A stretch of 11,617 nt of DNA. It comes from NaphS2 sp964588535. Lineage in GTDB: Bacteria; Desulfobacterota; DSM-4660; Desulfatiglandales; Desulfatiglandaceae. The notes beneath the pieces are model-generated. The model made no database searches. It was not told the DNA's origin and saw nothing but the letters and a program-made list of their open reading frames with translations. How positions within the stretch are numbered: the first letter of the stretch is position 1; every line of letters starts with the position of its first letter. The stretch is taken from positions 1 through 11,617 of the forward strand of contig CAZPQA010000089.1 of the NCBI GenBank assembly GCA_964588535.1, read 5' to 3'. The translations under genes were made by a program, and so were the position numbers. This document shows positions 1-5,303 of the stretch, piece by piece.

Positions 1-607
1 GGACCGAACCGATCCGTTTCTCAGACATCAATTGGGATATCTGCTGGACCGAGGTCTCTAACGATGCGGTAAAAAGCGTTCCCTTGGAAATCTCACTGGC
101 TCTGGCATTAAAAAGAAACAGGGCACCTTCAGCACGGGGTGAGATTTTCTGCTGCCGAAGCTCGGAATAAACCGGTTTGGCCATTTTCTCCGACATGGTA
201 CTCAGGTAATGCCGCTTTACTTTCGGGTTGGTTTCAATCAGCTTCAGGAAATTCTTCTTGTCAAAGAGGAAACAGAAGGTATCATCCAGGGTTTCAACAT
301 TGAAATTTGCCGTGGTATTCTGAATAATGGGAAGGGCCCCAAAATGTTCGCCTTCACCCCGGAAATCCTTCAAGGTGATATTTTCCAGACCGTCCAGACG
401 ATAAGTCCTGACACCACCCTTCTGAATCAAATAAAAGTGTGTGACGTCACTCTCACCCTGCTTGAGAATAAGGGTCCCTCTTGGAAAAAAATCAATGGTG
501 GCTTTCCGGGCGAACCTCATCAGCTCGCGCTGATCCAGTTCGCTGAAGGGAAATTTGTTGCCGAGGAATTCCAGAACAACTGCATGGGAAACAGCATTTG
601 TGTTCAT
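1..607 (-). CDS. CNBD-CBS signalling protein, 3' end beyond the window (DUF294-type family likely)
   Basis: Reading the minus strand from an ATG at 607-605 gives 202 codons open to the window edge, so the C-terminus is missing. Residues about 18-135 form a cyclic-nucleotide-binding-like beta-roll (FPRGTLILKQGE, then FYLIQKGGVRTYR, then GEGEHFGALPII). Residues about 170-202 start a CBS domain (LFTASLETSVQQISQLMSEKRIGSV without the full repeat). This order is typical of proteins that continue into a second CBS domain and a DUF294 nucleotidyltransferase-like region, which are not visible here. The phosphate-binding cassette lacks the Glu and Arg that CRP uses for cAMP (HFGALPIIQNTTANFNV), so classical cAMP binding is doubtful. 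The start is uncertain: the frame stays open upstream and the purine-rich stretch before this ATG is a weak ribosome binding site. Such proteins often occur near acetate-activation genes, which fits the neighbours. Confidence 0.85.
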   Translation of the reverse strand, partial: MNTNAVSHAVVLEFLGNKFPFSELDQRELMRFARKATIDFFPRGTLILKQGESDVTHFYLIQKGGVRTYRLDGLENITLKDFRGEGEHFGALPIIQNTTANFNVETLDDTFCFLFDKKNFLKLIETNPKVKRHYLSTMSEKMAKPVYSELRQQKISPRAEGALFLFNARASEISKGTLFTASLETSVQQISQLMSEKRIGSV

Positions 608-817
608 GAACCCGCCCAAACCAAAAAAATTGAGAATCAATGCCTCAAAGCACCCGCATTTTCGCTATTTTCGAGCCGCTTCCAGATTTGAAATCTGCTC
701 TTGCCTTCTGAGAGCAGCATATCAACTTGATGGGTCAGTTCATCTTTCATAGGACCTTGGATTCAGAGGTAAAGCGCTTCACCGGTTTTCAGCCTTTTAA
801 ATTACCCACTTTCTCAG

Positions 818-847
818 TTGACGAGAAGAGATATCATAGAATAATAT
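818..847 (+). promoter_or_regulatory. Candidate sigma-70-type promoter for the CoA-transferase/GNAT gene
   Basis: TTGACG at 818-823 matches five of six bases of the -35 consensus. TAATAT at 842-847, 18 nt downstream, matches four of six of the -10 consensus, in a strongly AT-rich stretch. It would give a leader of about 120 nt before the start at 973. The call rests on motif matching only. Confidence 0.4.
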
Positions 848-918
848 AAATGTACAACTTTTCTTCTTTTTCCGATAGGCATGACAGTTTCAGACGGTAA
901 TAATCGAAACGGATGTTC

Positions 919-946
919 CTGCACCCTGACAACTGCACCCTGTAAA
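919..946 (+). repeat. Two-copy 14-bp tandem repeat in the leader
   Basis: CTGCACCCTG occurs at 919-928 and again at 933-942. With the following bases (ACAA and TAAA) it makes two 14-bp units, identical at 12 of 14 positions, ending 26 nt before the ATG at 973. It could be a tandem operator or a chance duplication. Confidence 0.6.
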
Positions 947-972
947 CAATTATCCCGAAAACAGGTGAAAAC

Positions 973-2847
973 ATGGCAGCAAAAACCCACTGGGCCGATC
1001 ACTATGTGGAGAAGAAAAAAGACGCTTTTGACGCGGTGAGGCTGATCAAAGGGGGCCAGCGCGTTTTTATCGGCTCCAGCTGCGGCGAACCGCAGCACCT
1101 TGTCAAAGCCCTTGCGGAAACCTCCAATTGTTTTTCAGACATTGAAATCGTCAGGTTGATGGCGATCGAGAGATCCCCTCTGAGCTTGATTGCGGATAAG
1201 ACCATGTGCAGGGCCATGAACATCAGGTCCTTTTATCTCGGCTCCGCAAAAACCAGCAGTATGCGACAGGAGATGAGATTCCTCACACCCATCAACCTTT
1301 CGGAGATTCCGCGGCTTTTCAAGAGCAGACAGTTGCCCATTCATGTGGCCCTGATCCAGGTTTCCCCGCTCGATGATTTCGGTTGGATGAGTCTGGGCGT
1401 CTCTGTGGACATCACACAGTCGGCGGCCTTGAACGCGGATATGGTCATCGCGCAGGTTAATTCCAGGATGCCCCGGGTCCTGGGCCAGAGTTTTATTCAT
1501 GTGGACGATGTGGATGTAATTGTTGAGCATGATGAGGAACTGTTGACCATCAGCCAGATGCCGGAATCGGAGACGGCCAATACCATCGGCCGGTTTGCAG
1601 CCAGATTGATCGATGATGGATCAACCCTTCAGATTGGGCCGGGTGTGTCAAGTCAGGCCACATTGCTGGCACTTTCCCACAAGAAGGATCTGGGTGTCCA
1701 CAGTCAGTATATTACGGATGACATCATGCACCTGGTGGCTCGCGGTGTCATCACAAACCGCAAAAAAGGGTTTAATGACGGGAAGCTGGTCGCCAGCAGC
1801 GCCATCGGCACCCGGTTGTTTTATGAGTTTATTCACGATAACCCTTCCATCGATTTCTACCCTTCTGATTATGTGAATGATCCCGGCATCATCGCGAGAC
1901 ACAACAAAATGGTGTGCATCAATGTGGGCATGTCCATGGATCTGACGGGACAGATGGCCGCCGATGCGCTGTCTCATAATTATTATTCCGCCGTAACCGG
2001 CATGCTCGATTTCATGAGAGGCGCCTCCCGCTCCCCGGGCGGCAAATCCATCGTTTTGCTGACCGCCACATTTGCGGGAGGAACCGAGAGCAGAATTGTT
2101 CCCATGCTCGAAAACACAGCGGTCGTGGTACCGAGAGGGGATGTGCATTATGTGGTGACGGAATATGGGGTCGTAAACCTTTTTGGAAAAAGCTTCCAGG
2201 AACGCGCCATGGCCATGATCAGTATCGCGCACCCTGATTTCAGGGAAGGACTCTTTCTTAAAGCCAAAGCAATGGGGCTCTTGGGCCCCGAGCGCACACT
2301 GAAAGAATCCATTCATGGTGTTTACCCCTTCAGGCTGGAGGAAACCCGGGAAATCAACGGCGAAACAGTGGTCTTCCGGCCGGCAAAACTCGTGGATGAA
2401 AGACGAATCCAGGAACACTTCTACTCCCTGGACAAAGATGATGTGGTCTCCCGGTTTTTTCATGAAAAATACAGTTTTTTCAAAGACGAACTCACGGATA
2501 TCCTTCAAATCGATTATGTCAATGATATGTCCATACTGGCGGTCGTTGGGGAAGTTGGGTTCGGAAAGGTCATCGGCCTCGGTGAATACCTGCTGGTTCC
2601 TTCAACCAACATGGCGGAAGTGGCTTTTTCCGTCAGCCGGGAATATCAGGGCAAGAAAATCGCGAAAATCCTTTTGCTTAAACTGGCCCAGGCCGCACTT
2701 GAAAACGGCATTTCCGGACTTTTTGCCATCACTTCGCCCAGCAACCTGGGAATGATTCATTTGTTCAAAACCCTCCCTTACAGGGTGAAGAGCGTGTTTG
2801 AAGACAATATGGTCGTCTTGAGCTGCCGCTTTGATGAACCGCATTAG
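973..2847 (+). CDS. Acetyl-CoA hydrolase/CoA-transferase fused to a C-terminal GNAT acetyltransferase
   Basis: This 624-aa cytoplasmic protein has two parts. Residues 1 to about 450 match the acetyl-CoA hydrolase/4-hydroxybutyrate CoA-transferase family: FIGSSCGEPQHLV at 32-44, IGPGVSSQATLLAL at 221-234, GASRSPGGKSI at 350-360, SRIVP at 373-377 and RGDVHYVVTEYGV at 388-400. Residues about 467-624 are a GNAT domain starting FRPAKLVDERRIQEHFYSL, with an acetyl-CoA loop near 556-566 (REYQGKKIAKI) in which the central Gly is Lys562. Family members carry a catalytic Glu in an H(S/T)E motif; here it reads HSQ, Gln245 (codon CAG at 1705-1707). The usual GGQxDF loop reads TGMLDF (342-347). The transferase half may therefore be altered or inactive. 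The GNAT half could acetylate the neighbouring acyl-CoA synthetases. The start has a modest AGGTG ribosome site. Family assignment is firm; activity and target are inference. Confidence 0.92.
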   Translation: MAAKTHWADHYVEKKKDAFDAVRLIKGGQRVFIGSSCGEPQHLVKALAETSNCFSDIEIVRLMAIERSPLSLIADKTMCRAMNIRSFYLGSAKTSSMRQEMRFLTPINLSEIPRLFKSRQLPIHVALIQVSPLDDFGWMSLGVSVDITQSAALNADMVIAQVNSRMPRVLGQSFIHVDDVDVIVEHDEELLTISQMPESETANTIGRFAARLIDDGSTLQIGPGVSSQATLLALSHKKDLGVHSQYITDDIMHLVARGVITNRKKGFNDGKLVASSAIGTRLFYEFIHDNPSIDFYPSDYVNDPGIIARHNKMVCINVGMSMDLTGQMAADALSHNYYSAVTGMLDFMRGASRSPGGKSIVLLTATFAGGTESRIVPMLENTAVVVPRGDVHYVVTEYGVVNLFGKSFQERAMAMISIAHPDFREGLFLKAKAMGLLGPERTLKESIHGVYPFRLEETREINGETVVFRPAKLVDERRIQEHFYSLDKDDVVSRFFHEKYSFFKDELTDILQIDYVNDMSILAVVGEVGFGKVIGLGEYLLVPSTNMAEVAFSVSREYQGKKIAKILLLKLAQAALENGISGLFAITSPSNLGMIHLFKTLPYRVKSVFEDNMVVLSCRFDEPH

Positions 2848-2943
2848 AAGCCTCACCCTTTCATCCCCTCTGCCGCTTCAAAGATGACACGCCATTTCCA
2901 AACGCGCAAAAAACCCGTCATTGCGTCAAGATTAGAGCATCCA

Positions 2944-2959
2944 TGTGATTTTTTTCACA
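2944..2959 (+). promoter_or_regulatory. CRP/FNR-family binding site (TGTGA-N6-TCACA)
   Basis: The half-sites TGTGA (2944-2948) and TCACA (2955-2959) are perfect, with a 6-nt all-T spacer, which is the CRP consensus layout. If transcription starts about 7 nt after the -10 box, near 3025, the site centre lies at about -73, within the range used by class I CRP activation. In E. coli acs is itself CRP-activated. Which CRP/FNR-family protein would bind here is unknown. Confidence 0.6.
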
Positions 2960-2974
2960 AAAGTTACGAGATAA

Positions 2975-2997
2975 TTGTCAAAAATTTTGATTGACAA
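2975..2997. promoter_or_regulatory. Inverted repeat TTGTCAA-N9-TTGACAA overlapping the -35 box
   Basis: Seven-base arms at 2975-2981 and 2991-2997 are exact reverse complements separated by 9 nt. The inner segment TCAAAAATTTTGA is itself nearly palindromic. The right arm contains the -35 hexamer, so a bound protein would affect polymerase access. The arms are oriented GTCAA...TTGAC, the opposite of the TTGAC...GTCAA order I associate with HcpR sites, so I name no regulator. Confidence 0.45.
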
Positions 2998-3018
2998 ATT
3001 GAATAGATTCAATTTAAA
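2991..3018 (+). promoter_or_regulatory. Sigma-70-type promoter of the acetyl-CoA synthetase gene
   Basis: A perfect TTGACA (2991-2996) is followed after 16 nt by TTTAAA (3013-3018), which matches four of six -10 bases. The predicted start near 3025 leaves a leader of about 130 nt. The -35 is excellent and the -10 mediocre, as expected for an activator-dependent promoter; the CRP-type site upstream agrees with that. Confidence 0.6.
2996..3015. promoter_or_regulatory. Perfect palindromic operator candidate between the -35 and -10 boxes
   Basis: AAATTGAAT (2996-3004) and ATTCAATTT (3007-3015) are exact reverse complements around a 2-nt centre AG. The 20-bp palindrome fills the promoter spacer and reaches into both hexamers, the usual position for a repressor operator or a spacer-binding regulator. 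I cannot assign it to a known regulator family. Confidence 0.55.
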
Positions 3019-3058
3019 ACGTAAGCGACCCAGGGAAGTCTCAGAGAAATGTTGTGGA

Positions 3059-3115
3059 AAAAAGCGGTCGTTTCCAATGGCTTTTGCTCTCTTTCTTTAG
3101 AAACGACTGCTTTTT
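3059..3115 (+). terminator. Terminator-like/attenuator-like leader hairpin
   Basis: Positions 3059-3074 pair with 3100-3115 over 16 bp with a single G-U wobble (G3066 with U3108) and a 25-nt loop. The stem opens with an A-run and ends in a run of five T, as in A/T-flanked, possibly bidirectional terminators. It lies inside the mRNA leader, downstream of the promoter and upstream of the ribosome site. A competing 6-bp pairing (3060-3065 with 3080-3085) uses the same left arm. Attenuation is inference; the long loop could make it a weak terminator. Confidence 0.4.
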
Positions 3116-3141
3116 GCAACCAAACCTGAATAAATTGAACA

Positions 3142-3147
3142 AGGAGG
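3142..3147 (+). promoter_or_regulatory. Ribosome binding site that fixes the Acs start
   Basis: AGGAGG lies 8 nt before the ATG at 3156. An in-frame GTG at 3054 would add 34 residues that run through the leader hairpin and lacks a comparable site, so the ATG is chosen. Confidence 0.85.
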
Positions 3148-3155
3148 ATGCAAGC

Positions 3156-5192
3156 ATGTCGGAAAAAGAAAGTGTGGAAACTTCTGAAGCGCAAATCGCT
3201 GTTCACTGGCAGGAAGAAGAATATTATTACCCTTCGGCGAAATTCATCGCCCAGGCCAATATGACGGATGAGACCATTTATGAACGGTTCAGCCTGGACA
3301 ATTTCCCCAACTGCTACAAGGAATATGCAGACCTTCTGGAATGGGACGAATACTGGCATACCATCCTTGACACCAGCGATGCTCCTTGTTGGAAATGGTT
3401 TGTGGGCGGAAAAGTCAATGCAAGCTATAACTGCGTTGATCGACATCTCAAGGACTATAAGAACAAGACGGCCATCCACTTTGTTCCGGAACTGGAGAAT
3501 GAAAAAACCGAACACATCACCTACCAGGAACTCTATGTCCGCGTCAATGAGTTCGCTGCCATCCTGAGAGACTTTGCAGGCCTAAAAAAAGGAGACCGCG
3601 TCACCCTTCATATGCCCATGTGTGCGGAGCTTCCCATCACCATGCTGGCGTGCGCCCGCTTAGGCATTATTCATTCGGAAGTGTTTGGTGGATTCAGCGG
3701 CCGGGCGTGCGCCGACAGGATCGTGGATTCCCAGAGCAGGGTTCTGATCACCATGGATAGCTATTACCGCAGCGGCAAACTCCTGGACCACAAGCAGAAT
3801 GCGGACATCGCCCTGAAACTGGCGGAAGCGGACGGCCAGGTCGTGGACAAGGTCCTGGTGTGGCAACGCTACCCCGGAAAGGATTCAAGCCCGACGCCCA
3901 TGGTTGAAAACCGGGACTATTTTGTCAATGACCTGCTGAAAGATTATTATGGCGCCAGGGTAGCGCCCGTACCCATTCCGGCGGAAGATCCGCTGTTTTT
4001 GATGTACACCAGTGGTACCACGGGGAAACCAAAGGGATGTCAGCACAGTACGGGCGGATATCTCGCCTACGCCACCGGAACCTCCAAATACATCCTGGAT
4101 ATACACCCTGAAGATGTCTATTGGTGTATGGCCGATATCGGCTGGATTACCGGTCATTCCTACATTGTTTACGGGCCACTTTCCCTCGGGGCTTCAACCA
4201 TCATTTATGAAGGCGTTCCCACCTACCCCGATGCGGGCAGGGCCTGGCGGATCGCCCAGGACCTGGACGTCAACATCTTCCACACGGCACCCACCGCCAT
4301 CCGGGCGTTAAGAAAAATCGGGCCGGATGAGCCTGCCAAATATGATTATCACTTCAAACATATGACCACCGTGGGGGAACCCATCGAACCGGAAGTCTGG
4401 AAGTGGTACCACAAGGAGGTGGGCAAGGGAGAAGCCATTATCGTGGACACCTGGTGGCAGACGGAAACCGGCGGTTTTCTCTGCAGCACCATGCCGGCCC
4501 TGACCCCCATGAAGCCGGGTAGTGCCGGGCCTGCGCTCCCGGGCATTCATCCCGTGATTTACGATGAGGAAGGAAAAGAGCTTGAAGCCGGTTCCGGAAA
4601 AGCAGGGAACATCTGCATCCAGAACCCCTGGCCGGGCGCCTTTCAGACCATCTGGGGTGATCGGGACCGGTTCGTCAGTACCTATTACGAACGCTACAAT
4701 ACAGATCCCAACAGCAAAGACTGGCGCGACTGGCCTTATCTGACGGGCGACGCAGCCGTCCAGGCGGAGGATGGGTATTATCGGATCTTAGGCAGAATCG
4801 ATGACGTGATCAATGTGTCCGGTCACCGGCTCGGCACAAAAGAGATTGAATCCGCGGCAATGGTTTGCGCTGAAGTTGCGGAAGCCGCCGTGGTTCCCGT
4901 GAACCATGACATCAAGGGCAAAGAACCGGATCTGTATATCGCTTTAAAACCCGGCTTAGAAGCATCCGATGAATTGGCCAAGAAAATTTCCGATACGGTT
5001 TGCGAGGAAATCGGAAAGATCGCAAAGCCGAAGGGTGTATGGCTGGTGTCGGATATGCCCAAGACCCGTTCCGGAAAGATCATGCGAAGGGTTCTGGCCT
5101 CCATTTCCAACGACAGGGATGTGGGCGATGTCACCACCCTCGCAAATCCGGAGATTGTTACGGAAATTCAGGAGATGATGAAAGATAAGTGA
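3156..5192 (+). CDS. acs: Acetyl-CoA synthetase, AMP-forming
   Basis: This 678-aa ANL-superfamily enzyme should convert acetate, ATP and CoA to acetyl-CoA, AMP and PPi in the cytoplasm. It shows an N-terminal ACAS_N segment with the core motifs YTSGTTGKPKG (284-294), DTWWQTETGG (431-440), TGD (530-532), GRIDDVINVSGHRLG (546-560) and the C-terminal PKTRSGK whose Lys641 is catalytic and the known acetylation site of the family. Acyl-pocket residues align by eye as Ile331, Thr332, Val406 and Trp434. This is the acetate-type set, the same four as in the characterised Methanothermobacter Acs; the Trp is known to limit chain length. The C-terminus (GDVTTLANPEIV) also matches bona fide Acs. Regulation is suggested by the CRP-type site, palindrome and leader hairpin upstream, and by the GNAT domain encoded by the preceding gene. 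Confidence 0.93.
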   Translation: MSEKESVETSEAQIAVHWQEEEYYYPSAKFIAQANMTDETIYERFSLDNFPNCYKEYADLLEWDEYWHTILDTSDAPCWKWFVGGKVNASYNCVDRHLKDYKNKTAIHFVPELENEKTEHITYQELYVRVNEFAAILRDFAGLKKGDRVTLHMPMCAELPITMLACARLGIIHSEVFGGFSGRACADRIVDSQSRVLITMDSYYRSGKLLDHKQNADIALKLAEADGQVVDKVLVWQRYPGKDSSPTPMVENRDYFVNDLLKDYYGARVAPVPIPAEDPLFLMYTSGTTGKPKGCQHSTGGYLAYATGTSKYILDIHPEDVYWCMADIGWITGHSYIVYGPLSLGASTIIYEGVPTYPDAGRAWRIAQDLDVNIFHTAPTAIRALRKIGPDEPAKYDYHFKHMTTVGEPIEPEVWKWYHKEVGKGEAIIVDTWWQTETGGFLCSTMPALTPMKPGSAGPALPGIHPVIYDEEGKELEAGSGKAGNICIQNPWPGAFQTIWGDRDRFVSTYYERYNTDPNSKDWRDWPYLTGDAAVQAEDGYYRILGRIDDVINVSGHRLGTKEIESAAMVCAEVAEAAVVPVNHDIKGKEPDLYIALKPGLEASDELAKKISDTVCEEIGKIAKPKGVWLVSDMPKTRSGKIMRRVLASISNDRDVGDVTTLANPEIVTEIQEMMKDK

Positions 5193-5212
5193 TCCTCCCA
5201 TGAAATCTGTTG

Positions 5213-5247
5213 TCAGCCTGCCGGTCCGACCGGGACCGGCAGGCTGA
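5213..5247 (+). terminator. Strong intercistronic hairpin without a T-tract
   Basis: Fifteen bases at 5213-5227 pair perfectly with 5233-5247 around a 5-nt loop (GACCG), and the stem is GC-rich. No T-run follows (ACCATTACAATC), so a classical intrinsic terminator is not supported. It lies 21-55 nt after the acs stop and 57 nt before the next start. It probably protects the acs mRNA 3' end or partly uncouples expression of the two synthetases. Confidence 0.6.
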
Positions 5248-5303
5248 ACCATTACAATCGGGAGTGCATTAAAAACTGGACAAAGGTACAAAGGAAGGAG
5301 CCT

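Larger units (their letters stand above)
608..972. other. Divergent intergenic region with inverted repeats
   Basis: This 365-bp region separates the leftward CNBD gene from the rightward CoA-transferase/GNAT gene, and I see no convincing gene in it. It holds a 15-bp inverted repeat at 683-697 (CAGATTT-G-AAATCTG). An overlapping hairpin has 7-bp arms at 695-701 and 711-717 with a 9-nt loop. There is also an AT-rich promoter-like segment near 818-847 and a 10-bp direct repeat just before the 973 start. The hairpins would lie in the 5' leader or promoter of the leftward gene. Confidence 0.6.
2848..3155 (+). other. Regulatory intergenic region and leader of the acetyl-CoA synthetase gene
   Basis: This 308-bp gap has no clear terminator for the preceding gene. 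It contains, in order, a CRP/FNR-type palindrome, a second inverted repeat, a -35/-10 pair with a palindrome in its spacer, a terminator-like leader hairpin with an overlapping 26-codon ORF, and a strong ribosome binding site. Each has its own entry or finding. The stretch 2848-2940 shows nothing recognisable. Confidence 0.75.

Noticed and set aside
441..450. Palindrome GTGACGTCAC that looks like an operator.
   Set aside because: It lies inside the coding sequence of the CNBD-CBS gene, far from any promoter, and is short enough to arise by chance.
209..752. Plus-strand open frames across the left edge.
   Set aside because: They are antisense to the clearly recognisable CNBD-CBS coding frame on the minus strand.
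1648..2508. Long 286-codon minus-strand frame inside the CoA-transferase/GNAT gene.
   Set aside because: It is antisense to a strongly conserved gene and its translation, rich in His, Gly and Arg, has no recognisable domain.
3054..3155. GTG at 3054 as the start of the acetyl-CoA synthetase, adding 34 residues.
   Set aside because: The extra stretch runs through a near-perfect hairpin, does not resemble an Acs N-terminus, and has no good ribosome site. The ATG at 3156 has AGGAGG at ideal spacing.
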